64,000 nt of DNA from Lachnospiraceae bacterium (lineage in GTDB: Bacteria; Bacillota; Clostridia; Lachnospirales; Lachnospiraceae). The stretch is taken from the NCBI GenBank assembly GCA_028689655.1, contig JAQVCT010000009.1:1-64000 (forward strand), read 5' to 3'. Made by a program: the position numbers and the translations under genes. Below, in pieces: positions 44,300 through 54,532 of the stretch. Position 1 is the stretch's first letter. Each line of letters begins with the position of its first letter. A model generated the notes under the pieces. The model saw only the letters and a program-made list of their open reading frames with translations. It searched no databases and was not told the DNA's origin.

Positions 44300-45148
44300 T
44301 CATGCTTTACGCTCTGTATTTAGATATTCCCGCAATGCCGTTTTCCATTCTGGAAATTCGTACTCACCCAGAATACTCATGACGAAATTGTCCAGTACTG
44401 CGTAGGGCGGGCGTACTTTTGAGAAATCAGACTGTGTGGTGGGTACTGCTTTCATATTTGCCTTTTCCCCTGTAATGTTCAGAATCTCCTGGGCAAATTC
44501 ATAGCGGCTCACCACGCCCTTACATGTGGCATGATAGGTCCCATATTCATTGGTGTGAATGATGAACAGTATGAATTTTGCCAGTTCGCTGGCACTGGTA
44601 GGTGATCCATACTGGTCAGATGAAATAGACAGTTCTTCTCCGTTTTGCACCTTTTCCAGAAAACTGCGGACAAAATTCTGCCCCTCTCCATAGACCCAGG
44701 TACTACGGATAATAAAATGTCGGTTGGTGAATTCTTTCACATAATTTTCTCCCGCTAACTTGGACTTTCCGTATACCGTCATGGGATTAGTCATATCATA
44801 CTCTGTATAGGCCACATCACTTTTCCCATCGAACACATCATCCGTGGATATCTGTACAATCTTGGCACGGATCTTGGCTGCCACCAGGCTGAGATTCCTG
44901 GCGCCCAGTGCATTTACCTTAAATGCCAGCCGTGGGTCCTGCTCACAGAGCTCTGTCTCCGTGATCCCGGTGCAGTTAATGATGATGTCCGGTCTGTTGA
45001 CCTCACCAAAATTGATAACAGTCTCCATATCTGTGATGTCCAGTTCACTTTCATCTGTATTAAAAATCTCATACTCCATGGGGTCGATCTCCTGGTTAAT
45101 TGCTTTTCCCAGCTGTCCGCTCGCCCCGTTTATCCATATTTTGAGCAT
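44300..45148 (-). CDS. RmlD-like sugar-nucleotide reductase
   Basis: 282 residues, extended short-chain dehydrogenase. The NAD(P) loop is NGASGQLGKAIN, catalytic Tyr-Lys in VYGKSKLAGENY and the Thr/Asp segment ISTDDVFDGKSD, and the substrate region WVYGEGQNF. It resembles dTDP-4-dehydrorhamnose reductase, and such proteins also serve as MAT2B-like or epimerase/reductase homologues. The other rhamnose genes (rmlA, B, C) are not present here, so the exact sugar is undecided. AGGAGGGTGATTT precedes the ATG. Confidence 0.85.
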   Translation of the reverse strand: MLKIWINGASGQLGKAINQEIDPMEYEIFNTDESELDITDMETVINFGEVNRPDIIINCTGITETELCEQDPRLAFKVNALGARNLSLVAAKIRAKIVQISTDDVFDGKSDVAYTEYDMTNPMTVYGKSKLAGENYVKEFTNRHFIIRSTWVYGEGQNFVRSFLEKVQNGEELSISSDQYGSPTSASELAKFILFIIHTNEYGTYHATCKGVVSRYEFAQEILNITGEKANMKAVPTTQSDFSKVRPPYAVLDNFVMSILGEYEFPEWKTALREYLNTERKA

Positions 45149-45269
45149 AAATCACCCTCCTGTTTTTTATCCTGCTGCTTTGTTTCATTCCCTGATATAT
45201 AGAAACACCACCAGCAAGGTAATACTGGTGGCAAGATTCATAACTTTATCCCCCGCTACTTCTTGAACA

Positions 45270-46202
45270 TCACTTCAGGCGCACATATACCAGTGTTGAG
45301 ATGCCATTGCTGGACCGCTCAGATTTCCGTTCCAGTTCCTTGAAGGACTGAATCATCTTTCCAAACTTGCTGTATCCATAATTACGGGAATCAAAATCCG
45401 GATACCGTTTGCCGATCATATTGCCAAGGTCGCCCAGATACAGCCATCCATCATCATCCGATTTCTCTTCCACGAAGGACAGCACTGCTTTCTTGATGCT
45501 CTCCAGGCTTGTGATTGGCTGAATCGTCTCCTCCTCCCTGGTATCATGATTTGTCATTTCCTTATTCTCAATTTCCTTATTATCAGCTTCTTTATTGTCA
45601 ACATCCTTATTTGCAACTTCCTTCACACCGATTCCCTTGCCTGCAGCGGCAGTTCCATTCCTCTTACCCGCTGTTTTTCTGGTGGTCTTTCTGCCATTTT
45701 CCATCTCCGGTTTTTCAGGTGTGTTCCGTTTCTTCGTTTCCTTGGACAGTGTTGTCTTTAATTCTGCATTATATAACACATCCAGCGTCTTGAACTGGGC
45801 ACACGCCTTGATAAAGGAGGACGGGGTCTTGCTCTCTCCCATACCGATCACACGCTTACCTGCCTCCCGAAGCCGCATCGCCAGTCTGGTAAAGTCACTG
45901 TCTGAGGTAGCAATAATAAACCCATCCACCTCTCCTGTATATAGAATATCCATGGCATCGATAATCATGGCGGAATCCGAGGAATTTTTCCCGGTGGTAT
46001 AGCTATACTGCTGAATCGGTGACAGGGACTGATCTAACAGACACTCCTTCCATGAACCCTTACTCTTATCCGTCCAGTCTCCATAGATACGTCTGATACT
46101 GGCAATTCCATACATCTCTGTCTCGCGCACGATGATCTCGATATATTTCGGTGATATATTATCTGCATCGATCAGCAATGCATATTTTTCTTCTCTTTCC
46201 AT
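45270..46202 (-). CDS. NYN domain protein with C-terminal OST-HTH (LOTUS) domain
   Basis: About 310 residues from the ATG at 46200-46202, which has GGAGAAGAGAG ahead and overlaps the end of the hybrid kinase gene by 31 bases. The N-terminal NYN/PIN nuclease-like fold (about 1-140) has LLIDADNISPKYIE, DSAMIIDAMDILY and IATSDSDFTRLAMRLREAG, the acidic residues of a metal-dependent RNase. A low-complexity linker (DNKEADNKEIENKEM) joins a C-terminal OST-HTH/LOTUS RNA-binding domain (about 235-310). The combination is LabA-like; it may process RNA. The overlap suggests coupled translation with the kinase. Confidence 0.85.
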   Translation of the reverse strand: MEREEKYALLIDADNISPKYIEIIVRETEMYGIASIRRIYGDWTDKSKGSWKECLLDQSLSPIQQYSYTTGKNSSDSAMIIDAMDILYTGEVDGFIIATSDSDFTRLAMRLREAGKRVIGMGESKTPSSFIKACAQFKTLDVLYNAELKTTLSKETKKRNTPEKPEMENGRKTTRKTAGKRNGTAAAGKGIGVKEVANKDVDNKEADNKEIENKEMTNHDTREEETIQPITSLESIKKAVLSFVEEKSDDDGWLYLGDLGNMIGKRYPDFDSRNYGYSKFGKMIQSFKELERKSERSSNGISTLVYVRLK

Positions 46203-49200
46203 CTCTCTTCTCCATTCTTCCATTTTTCTATGGTTGCATAAAATATCTGTGGGTCAATTGGTTTTGCCAGATGCCCTGTCATACCAGCATTCAGGGATAT
46301 CTGTACATCCTCGTCAAAAGCATTGGCTGTCATGGCAATAATGGGAACGGTGCCCGCATCTGCTCTGTCCAGTGCACGAATTTTCTTCGTGGCAGTGAGT
46401 CCGTCCATAACGGGCATTCGAATATCCATCAAAATGATATCATAGGTACCCGGTTCAGACTCTGCAAATTTATCCACTGCAATCTGCCCATTCTCAGCCA
46501 CTGTTACGATACAGTTCTTCTTCTCCAGCAGCATCCTGGCAATCTGGATATTAATTGGATGATCCTCGCACAGTAAAATACGTGTTCCGGAAAGTGCATA
46601 TTCCGACTTCTCTGTGGGATTGGCATACACAGTATGCTCTACTACATCAATGTTCATCTCTACGATAAAGGAAGTGCCTTTTCCCAATTCGCTTTCCACA
46701 TGTATGATGCCTCCCATCAGCTTCACCAGTTCCTTCACAATAGAAAGTCCCAGTCCGGTTCCCTGGACATTTCTGGAAATCCTGCTACTGTTTTCCTGTG
46801 AAAAGCTTTCAAACGCATGAGGCAGGAACTCTTTGCTCATTCCAATCCCATTATCCCTCACAGTAAACCGCTTTTTCGCCTGCTTTCCATTCATTTTCAA
46901 ATGTTCTATGATCAATTCTACCGTACCGCCCGGCGGAGTAAATTTCACGGCATTGGATAACAAATTCACAAAGATCTGATTGAACCGTACCTTATCCAGC
47001 ATGATACTGTCATATACGATACTCTTACTGTCAACGACGAAGGATATCCCCTTCTGTTCACATTGATCACCTATGACAGTCTTCATGGTATCCTGGAACT
47101 CCTTTATCGCATAAGGCTCCAGATTCAATATCATCTTCTGACTTTCAATCTTGGACATATCCAAAACATCATTGATGATTCCCAGCAGATATTCCCCGGA
47201 AGCATGTATTTTATCCAGAAATTCTCTCTTCTGCTGTTCATCTGTTCCTTCCACCAGTTCTTCCCCTGACAGACTTATGATGGCATTCAATGGTGTTCTC
47301 ATATCATGGCTCATGCGTGAGAGAAACTCACTTTTTGCCTGGTTCGCCGCATTCGCCTCATCAATGGCATTTTCCAGGATCTGTTTCTGTTTCTCTTCCT
47401 CCTCATAGAGATCTGTGATGTCCCTTCTGGCAAATACGATTTCCTCCTGGTATTCGTCCAGATACATGACCCGTACTCTCTTACGACTAATCGTTCCCTC
47501 TTTATCACGAACCATGTACGTAGTTCTTAACACATTCTCTTTTTTCAGCTCCGAAAGGATATTTTCAAGTTTGATGAACTTTTCATATTTGCCCCGATCT
47601 TCCTCCACAATATGATCCTGTAATGCCTTGATAAATTCTTTTCCCAGGTGGAAACGCTCTTTTTGATTCACGCCATCCCACTGATGATTCTCCATAACGA
47701 TATCGATGGTCAGATCCTTAATATTTAACAGGATCACACTCTCTATTTCTTCATCCAGGACACTTTGGATCGCCAATTGCTCTTTCTTCTCCTTATCAAT
47801 GTCCTGTATGTACACAAATGCCACGATATCATTTGTACCTGGGTTCGTCATGATCATGGCAGTTCCCTTTACCCAGTGATATGCACCAGTTATCATTCTC
47901 CTGGGATAGACGATTTCTGCCGAGGATGCCCCTCCGCGGAACTTCTGCAATAAGCCTTTTGCAAAGATCGTATCCTCCACCTGTTTCTGATACGAAGGCT
48001 CCACGTTATCCAGTATCCGTTCTCTCCATCCATCCCCTATGGATGAGGGCAGTTGGATCTCCTGCTCCGTTCCATAGAGGTTCTTATACTCTTCTATCAC
48101 CATTGTAGTAAGATTTACCTGATAGTAATAGATGTAATCACGAAACACTCTTTTTCTCAGATGCTGTTCTACTTCGTATCGTTTCAGATGCTCCTGCTGC
48201 TGGTTGACTTTAATGGAAAATCCCAGTGCGATACGATTCTTTCCCTCACGATTCTCCACTCTCTGATAAATGATGCGAATCCAGTCGTACTGCCGGGTAT
48301 CCCGGTTCATCCGTCGAATGGTGGCTTCACACTGACGCTGTCCCTTTTCCAGCTTTTCATATATGCCCAGATATTCCTCCATATCATCCGGATGTACAGA
48401 CCCATTTCTGATGAAAACGGCTGGCACATTATCAATTTCCAACGGATATTCCACAGAACCATGGCGGGCAAACTCCTGTGTAACGATCCTTGCATCAATA
48501 TCATAGGACCACAATGCGATATCCCCACGTTTTTTGGCAAACTCCACCGCCAGTTGACCTTCCTCCAATCGGATCTGTAACTTTTTCATCTCATCGATAT
48601 CCGAATATACTACATTAAAAGTGGTAAGCTCCGGGGTCTGGGATACGATACTTCCCTTGATGTTGAGCCATTTATAATTTGTGTCATCCAGCCTGCAGCG
48701 CACATCCAGATTCACATCCTTCTTCTCTGCGATGGCTTTCTTCACTTCCTCCTGCACCCTGAGCCTGTCATTCTCATGGACTACCTGCAATGCAGAGTAG
48801 CCATAGTAATGCATTCTCTCTTCTCTGGTCTTCCCCAACATGGCATAATAACCATCATTCAGGTATATCTGCTGGATTCGCCCGTCCGGATAGGCATTGC
48901 AGATGCCGATTCCGCATGGCAGATTATTCGTCAGTCTCTGTAATTTCTTCTGTGACAGAAGATTCCTGATCCTGTGCTCGAAGAGTTCCATACAGAGGGG
49001 CTTATTCACAAAATCATCTGCACCTGCCAGCAATACCCGTCTCTCATGTTCATCCCCGCGATCTGTAATTGCTACCACTGTGGTCTTACTGACCGCCTTG
49101 TCCGCTCTTATGGCTTTGATCAATTCCAAGCCGTTCATGACAGGCATGAAAATATCCGTTATGACGATACTGACCTTTGTGCTCCTGATCATATCCAGTG

Positions 49201-49339
49201 CCATCTTGCCGTCCGTTGCCTCCAGTACCTCATATTGCCCCTTAAAATGCTCCCTCACCATCTGTCTGATCATTGCCACATCATCCACGATCAGCATCGT
49301 GTCCCTGGAAACGTCCATCTCCTGTATCCTATTCTGCAT
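46172..49339 (-). CDS. Hybrid sensor histidine kinase: receiver-PAS repeats-kinase-receiver
   Basis: About 1055 residues, without membrane segments, so cytoplasmic. The N-terminal receiver (about 10-130) has VDDVAMIRQM, IVITDIFMPVMNG and NKPL; three or four PAS-like sensor repeats follow to about 660 (IYLNDGYYAMLGKTREER is one); then HisKA with SRMSHDMRTPLNA, an ATPase domain (NAVKFTPPGGT, DNGIGMSKE, GTGLGLSIVK), and a C-terminal receiver (LLCEDHPINIQIAR, IILMDIRMPVMDG, KPID). The double receiver suggests a phosphorelay with an external HPt protein not seen nearby. The longer frame begins seven codons earlier; GGGAGAACAAAT supports the chosen start. Confidence 0.92.
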   Translation of the reverse strand: MQNRIQEMDVSRDTMLIVDDVAMIRQMVREHFKGQYEVLEATDGKMALDMIRSTKVSIVITDIFMPVMNGLELIKAIRADKAVSKTTVVAITDRGDEHERRVLLAGADDFVNKPLCMELFEHRIRNLLSQKKLQRLTNNLPCGIGICNAYPDGRIQQIYLNDGYYAMLGKTREERMHYYGYSALQVVHENDRLRVQEEVKKAIAEKKDVNLDVRCRLDDTNYKWLNIKGSIVSQTPELTTFNVVYSDIDEMKKLQIRLEEGQLAVEFAKKRGDIALWSYDIDARIVTQEFARHGSVEYPLEIDNVPAVFIRNGSVHPDDMEEYLGIYEKLEKGQRQCEATIRRMNRDTRQYDWIRIIYQRVENREGKNRIALGFSIKVNQQQEHLKRYEVEQHLRKRVFRDYIYYYQVNLTTMVIEEYKNLYGTEQEIQLPSSIGDGWRERILDNVEPSYQKQVEDTIFAKGLLQKFRGGASSAEIVYPRRMITGAYHWVKGTAMIMTNPGTNDIVAFVYIQDIDKEKKEQLAIQSVLDEEIESVILLNIKDLTIDIVMENHQWDGVNQKERFHLGKEFIKALQDHIVEEDRGKYEKFIKLENILSELKKENVLRTTYMVRDKEGTISRKRVRVMYLDEYQEEIVFARRDITDLYEEEEKQKQILENAIDEANAANQAKSEFLSRMSHDMRTPLNAIISLSGEELVEGTDEQQKREFLDKIHASGEYLLGIINDVLDMSKIESQKMILNLEPYAIKEFQDTMKTVIGDQCEQKGISFVVDSKSIVYDSIMLDKVRFNQIFVNLLSNAVKFTPPGGTVELIIEHLKMNGKQAKKRFTVRDNGIGMSKEFLPHAFESFSQENSSRISRNVQGTGLGLSIVKELVKLMGGIIHVESELGKGTSFIVEMNIDVVEHTVYANPTEKSEYALSGTRILLCEDHPINIQIARMLLEKKNCIVTVAENGQIAVDKFAESEPGTYDIILMDIRMPVMDGLTATKKIRALDRADAGTVPIIAMTANAFDEDVQISLNAGMTGHLAKPIDPQIFYATIEKWKNGEERWKEKKNMHC

Positions 49340-49457
49340 ATTTGTTCTCCCGATTTTCACCCATTATAATGCCATTCTGTTCTTATTTTAACACAATTTC
49401 TTCCAATCTCCTATCCTATACAAAAAATTATAACTTCTCACAGCAAATTTTTCTACC

Positions 49458-49503
49458 AAAATGGTCGGCAGGTTCAACAATGCGAACCTACCGACCATTT
49501 TTT
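49458..49503 (-). terminator. Strong terminator after the chemoreceptor gene
   Basis: Long imperfect arms (AAAATGGTCGG-c-AGGTTC and partner with one bulge) and an 8-base loop; U-tracts on both strands. Confidence 0.8.
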
Positions 49504-49525
49504 CTTTTCCTATCCCTTTACATTT

Positions 49526-51562
49526 TCAATTATCTTCCCCGTTCCTTAGCTTAAAGCTATCTGTTTGTTTCTGAAGATATTCCGCCTGTACGGACATTTC
49601 TCTGCTGGATGCGCTCTGTTCCTCTGCGATAATGGTATTTTTCTGAACCACATCGGAAATTCTTCCCACATTTTCAGTGACCGTTCCAATAAATTCTTCC
49701 TGTAAGGCACAGACCTCCACGATTTCCGACACTTTGCTTTTTACGGTATCCACCTGTTGCTCTACATCCACTAATGCCTCCGCTGTTTCTCTTATCATGC
49801 TGTTTCCATTCTCAATGGAAGTCATTGTAGCTTGAACCAGTTCCGCCGTCATCTTTGCGGAATCCGAAGATTTCTTTGCCAGCTCCTTTACTTCATTTGC
49901 TACAACTGCAAAGCCTTTCCCTGCCTCTCCCGCATGGGCTGCCTCAATTGCGGCGTTGAGTGCCAGCAGATTAGTCTGCCGGGCGATGTCATCAATGGTC
50001 TTGACCACCGCTACGATTTCCTTTGACTGCTGCTCTATCTGAACCATTGTATCCACGGCAGTACGCATCTTTTCCTGACTGTCCGTCACTGCATTTCCTG
50101 CCTCCATGGCAATCTTATCTGCATACTGTGCATCTTCTGTCCCTTGCTTTGTTTTCTCAATGGCAGTTTGCAGTATGGTCAGTAATGTAGTGATATCCGC
50201 CGCCTGTTTGGAAACACCCTCGGAGAGTCCCTGCGCACCTGCTGCCACCTGCCCAGCGTTGCCTGCAACTCCTGTAGCTACTTCATTTATGGCTACAATG
50301 GTCTTATTTAACAGCATGGTCATGGAGTTGATACTCTGTACAAGTACATCATGCTCAGAACGCTCCGGCAGGAAATGAGAGAAATCACCTTCCGCAACGG
50401 CTGTGAGTACCTTTGTCTGTTCCTTGATTCCATCTATCACATTGCTGAATGCACTGTATAATATACCGATTTCATCATCACGGTCACTGCCTGTCATCTC
50501 CTCTGCATTTCCCGCCGCCACACTGTCGGCGATTGTACAAAGGCTCTCTACCGGCGACACGATCTCCTTTTGTACATAGCGCACCATTGTCATAATAATA
50601 GCTACCGAGAACAGCAATGCGAAGAAAATGATACCCGTCATACCTATATTAAAACTGCCTGTGAGTTTACCAATGGTCTGCCCCATAAAAGCTGCATTCT
50701 GCGCATAATAGGACTTATCGATTTCAAGGACGGCTACATATGCATTGGAGCCATAGCGTTCAATGGGAATGTAACTTTTAAGGTTTCCACCTTCATCCTC
50801 CTGCATTACAATCTCATTTCCCTCAAAGGCAGTCTGAATTATAGCATCCTTATAAATGTTCCCCCTCTGTGTATCCAGTGTGGAGTTTTCAGTCTTACAG
50901 GACAGAAGTGTCAGACCATCACTCTGAAATAAATGAATTCCCCAAAGCATGGTATTTTCTTTCAGCAGGCTGCTCATGTTCTCCTCTATTTTAGAAGCAT
51001 TGAGTGCCGACTGCACCATTCCTGTAATATTGCCCTTCTCATCATATGCCGGCATGGCGGTAAATTTATAGATCTCTCCTGTTTCCTCCTGGATCTTAAT
51101 GGTGGAAGGAAGTTCTGTGACTTCACCGGTCACCAGCTTCTTATAACCGTCCCACACAGTGAATAGATTAAAGCCTTCCGCCTCCTCCACTGTGGAAAGT
51201 GTGGTATCGCCCTTTGTGTCAAACAGATATAAATCCGACATGGCGGTTTCCTTATTGATTGTCTGCATCTTACCCATGGTCATATCCGAATAACGGTTGG
51301 CTGTCTGCAGCACAAGGGCAGCATTTCGCATCTGCAAATCAATATTGTCCTCTATCTGATTTAGAAACAGGCGTACCTCATTCCCTCGTGAAATTACGTC
51401 AGCCGTAAGGTTTTCCCTGTTTATTTCCTCAATTTTTGCATTGGCATCCTTAGCCAGATAGTGAACTGCAAAGGTCTGGACTGCAAATGCAATTCCCATG
51501 AATATAATACTTGCCACCAGTAACTTCATAAAAACCTTTAATAATTTTTGCTGAATTTTCAT
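49526..51562 (-). CDS. Methyl-accepting chemotaxis protein
   Basis: 678 residues from the ATG behind GGAGACGTGCAGAAG. Helix 1 (about 10-33) and a second helix near 305-325 enclose a ~270-residue extracytoplasmic ligand domain of the double-Cache type. A HAMP domain (IVSPVESLCTIADSVAAGN) leads to the cytoplasmic signalling helical hairpin with the highly conserved tip IDDIARQTNLLALNAAIEAA and GKGFAVVANEV. It should signal through CheW/CheA to the flagellar motor, implying a motile cell or a non-motility Che pathway. Its start is 15 bases after the HD-GYP gene stop, so the two form an operon. Confidence 0.93.
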   Translation of the reverse strand: MKIQQKLLKVFMKLLVASIIFMGIAFAVQTFAVHYLAKDANAKIEEINRENLTADVISRGNEVRLFLNQIEDNIDLQMRNAALVLQTANRYSDMTMGKMQTINKETAMSDLYLFDTKGDTTLSTVEEAEGFNLFTVWDGYKKLVTGEVTELPSTIKIQEETGEIYKFTAMPAYDEKGNITGMVQSALNASKIEENMSSLLKENTMLWGIHLFQSDGLTLLSCKTENSTLDTQRGNIYKDAIIQTAFEGNEIVMQEDEGGNLKSYIPIERYGSNAYVAVLEIDKSYYAQNAAFMGQTIGKLTGSFNIGMTGIIFFALLFSVAIIMTMVRYVQKEIVSPVESLCTIADSVAAGNAEEMTGSDRDDEIGILYSAFSNVIDGIKEQTKVLTAVAEGDFSHFLPERSEHDVLVQSINSMTMLLNKTIVAINEVATGVAGNAGQVAAGAQGLSEGVSKQAADITTLLTILQTAIEKTKQGTEDAQYADKIAMEAGNAVTDSQEKMRTAVDTMVQIEQQSKEIVAVVKTIDDIARQTNLLALNAAIEAAHAGEAGKGFAVVANEVKELAKKSSDSAKMTAELVQATMTSIENGNSMIRETAEALVDVEQQVDTVKSKVSEIVEVCALQEEFIGTVTENVGRISDVVQKNTIIAEEQSASSREMSVQAEYLQKQTDSFKLRNGEDN

Positions 51563-51577
51563 CTTCTGCACGTCTCC

Positions 51578-54532
51578 TTATTCTTCATCAATCGTAAAAT
51601 TCTCAGCAATGATTTCTTCCATTATCCGCTCAATTTGAGGGGCATATTCAATACCACTGTTGTCCTTCAACTCATTTAATATGATATTCTTGTCCAACGG
51701 ATCGCGATAGGAGCGCTTTGTAGACATGGCATCATAAGAATCCGCAACACGGATAATCTGTACCACCAGCGGCTGTTCATTGGCCTTTTTTCTTTCCGGA
51801 TAACCGGTTCCGTCAAAATTCTCATGGTGTCCTGCGGCTCCATCCCCAATATGGGGCAGGGCTGTAAAGTCCTTCAGGATGTTTGCCCCTATTGTGGTAT
51901 GGGTTTTCATAATTTCATATTCTTCATTGGTAAGCTTATCGGGCTTATTCAGAATTGCATCGGGAATACCTATTTTACCAATGTCATGCAAAAGTGCAAT
52001 ATAGTAAACCTGTTCCTGTTCCTCCTCGCTCAATAAAAGTCTTCTGGCGATTTCTCTGGAATAACCGGCTACGCGCACCGAATGTCCATTGGTATAAGGG
52101 TCTTTTGCATCTATGGTGTTGGCAATGGTTCGTAAGGCCTGATCTGTAATCATCTTATATTCCTGCTGCCTTTTCTGCATCTTTTTCATGCGAACCCCCA
52201 TAACAATCCTTGTGGCCAGTACGCCCAGGAGCACAATAATCAGTATCATCATCACCCATACGCTCTGGTACTCCAACAGGCCTTTTGTTTTCGTAATATG
52301 CAGGGCTGTACCCACCTCATTTCGGATACCATCCGCATTTGTCGCACGCAGGCGGAACGTATAGCTGCCACCTTTCAGATTGGTATAGCTTGCGGTATTG
52401 GTTTCACGTATCTGTGCGGAAGTCTTTTCATGATCAAAGCCTTCCATATAATATTCTACCGTACAGGGAGCAAGCCCGTAGCAAAGCACCGCAAACTGTA
52501 TTGACAGCCTTTTGTCACTGCTTGCAAGGATAATGCTGTCTGGATTTCTATATACGGTCTCCTCTCCGTTTTCATGTGTCACCGTCACAAAATTAATAGC
52601 AGTCTTTGGGGGTGCTTCATTCTTTTTGATATTTTTCTGATTAAGAACACTGATTCCATTTATGGTACATATGTATAGCATGCCGTCCTCTATGCAGTTC
52701 CAGGAGTTGGCCATGATATCCCCTGTGAGTCCGCTCTCCATGCCATATTCCGTCACTGACATATCTGTCTTTTGTGCCAGCAACTCTTCTCTTGGCACCA
52801 CCAGGACTCCACTGCTTTTTAAGATCCAGATATCTTTCTCTGTCACCATCATGTCAAATATACTTCCAATACCTGAGGTAAAAGCCGTGATTTCCGTTAT
52901 TTGTCTGTCCTTCATAAAATAAAGCTCACTGCCTGCACTAATCCATACTCCATCTGCCTCCTTATCGGCAGCCATACGCAGTACTACACCGGAGCGCAGT
53001 CCCTGTTCCACCCCCAGATGCTCTACTTTGCCATCCCCAATGGCATAGATGCCGTCACCGTCACTGCCCGCCAGTAAGGTTCCATCATCCGCCTCCAGCA
53101 GACAAAGGATAGTACCATTTACCAGTCCTTCCTTTGTAGAATACTTTTCTGTCACCTGCATATCTTTGATGATACAGACTCCATCCGTTGTGGCAACTGC
53201 AAGTCTGCCGTCCGAGAGTGGCAGTACCGCACGTACTCTGTTCACATTAAGTCCATCTGTCTGTGTAATGGTGAGAATCTCTTCCGTGTCCGGCGCATAC
53301 CGTATCAGGCCATAATCACTATAGGTACTGATCCACAGATACCCCTTCGTATCTCTGGAAAGACTTCGTATTCTAACTCCCGAAAGCATCTTTGTGAGAG
53401 CATTCTCCACCGGAGCCCAGTCCCCATCAATCACGGACAGGCCTGAGTCCCCGCCTGCATATACGTTGTCATCCAGGAAACAGACTGCATTTATCGCCTT
53501 ACCTGCCAGTCCCGCCTGCTCATTCGCCTGATAGAATTTCCCATGCGTCAGTTTGGACACACCTGCCCGTGTAGATATCCATATATTTCCTTCATAATCC
53601 TCGCAAATTCCATTTACAAAGGTATCGTTAGATATTTCTTTCACAACATGGAGCTTTTTATCTGCGTCAAAATAGGCAGCTCCACTATTGGTTCCGATCC
53701 AAATATCCCCGCCTTTTGTTTTCCACAAGGTGTTAATTGTACAATACTCTTTTGTGTCGAAGCTTTCCTGCTTCAGAGAGGCTGCCGTGTACTTATTATC
53801 CTGTAAAGTAAGCTGTATCAGCAGATTTGCAGAGGTACCGATGTAAATATCGTTTTCATCGGCAAGCACTGCATAATTTTCATATTCGCTTAATTCTCCC
53901 GCCTGGAAGCCATACACCAGCCTGTCATCTTGCAGGGCAAATGCGAAGCCCTCACCGGCAGTCCCCCACACCACTCCATTTCCATCTGTGGACAAGGTGT
54001 AAATTGTCTGACCGTTTACGTCCGGGATGTCAAGTGAAGTCAATACATTCCCATCCAGCTTAGCAAGACCTGTTGCAGTTCCCACATACAATGTGCCATC
54101 CTCTGTCTGGGTAAAACACCGAACAGAATTTAAATCTTCACTGTCACTGGTATACTTATCAAATTTACCATTGTGATAGCTGTACAATCCCTTATCATTT
54201 GTGCCAATCCAGACAGTTCCTTCCTCATCCTCGTAAAGCGAACGGATGCCGGCAGCATCAATTCCATTCTTTTCTTTGCTGAAGTTTATGAAACGAACAC
54301 CGTCGTACCGCATCAGCCCGCCATAGCTGCCGATCCAGATATATCCGTCTTTTGTCTGACACACTGCATTTGACTCACTGGTGGGCAAACCATTTTGTGA
54401 ATTATATAATATTTGTGTTTGGTTGCTCAGTTCCCCAGATTCCTCTGCGCGGACTCTTACAGGTGACATTGTCAAAGTCATAAAAAAAGCAAATGCACCT
54501 AAAGTCAGCCTCGTAATTAATTTTGTTTCCAT
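51578..54532 (-). CDS. Beta-propeller sensor with HD-GYP c-di-GMP phosphodiesterase
   Basis: 984 residues. A signal peptide (to about residue 28) is followed by two seven-bladed propellers of the two-component-regulator type (repeats such as DGYIWIGSYGGLMRYDG and EGTVWIGTNDKGLY), a Y_Y_Y domain (about 655-735), one transmembrane helix (about 745-770) and a cytoplasmic HD-GYP domain. The latter has LLHDIGKIGIPD, THTTIGANIL and HHENFDGTGYPER, the metal and GYP residues of active c-di-GMP phosphodiesterases. So an outside signal, likely a polysaccharide or breakdown product by analogy with SusR-like sensors, would control c-di-GMP hydrolysis. Co-transcribed with the chemoreceptor. Confidence 0.93.
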   Translation of the reverse strand: METKLITRLTLGAFAFFMTLTMSPVRVRAEESGELSNQTQILYNSQNGLPTSESNAVCQTKDGYIWIGSYGGLMRYDGVRFINFSKEKNGIDAAGIRSLYEDEEGTVWIGTNDKGLYSYHNGKFDKYTSDSEDLNSVRCFTQTEDGTLYVGTATGLAKLDGNVLTSLDIPDVNGQTIYTLSTDGNGVVWGTAGEGFAFALQDDRLVYGFQAGELSEYENYAVLADENDIYIGTSANLLIQLTLQDNKYTAASLKQESFDTKEYCTINTLWKTKGGDIWIGTNSGAAYFDADKKLHVVKEISNDTFVNGICEDYEGNIWISTRAGVSKLTHGKFYQANEQAGLAGKAINAVCFLDDNVYAGGDSGLSVIDGDWAPVENALTKMLSGVRIRSLSRDTKGYLWISTYSDYGLIRYAPDTEEILTITQTDGLNVNRVRAVLPLSDGRLAVATTDGVCIIKDMQVTEKYSTKEGLVNGTILCLLEADDGTLLAGSDGDGIYAIGDGKVEHLGVEQGLRSGVVLRMAADKEADGVWISAGSELYFMKDRQITEITAFTSGIGSIFDMMVTEKDIWILKSSGVLVVPREELLAQKTDMSVTEYGMESGLTGDIMANSWNCIEDGMLYICTINGISVLNQKNIKKNEAPPKTAINFVTVTHENGEETVYRNPDSIILASSDKRLSIQFAVLCYGLAPCTVEYYMEGFDHEKTSAQIRETNTASYTNLKGGSYTFRLRATNADGIRNEVGTALHITKTKGLLEYQSVWVMMILIIVLLGVLATRIVMGVRMKKMQKRQQEYKMITDQALRTIANTIDAKDPYTNGHSVRVAGYSREIARRLLLSEEEQEQVYYIALLHDIGKIGIPDAILNKPDKLTNEEYEIMKTHTTIGANILKDFTALPHIGDGAAGHHENFDGTGYPERKKANEQPLVVQIIRVADSYDAMSTKRSYRDPLDKNIILNELKDNSGIEYAPQIERIMEEIIAENFTIDEE

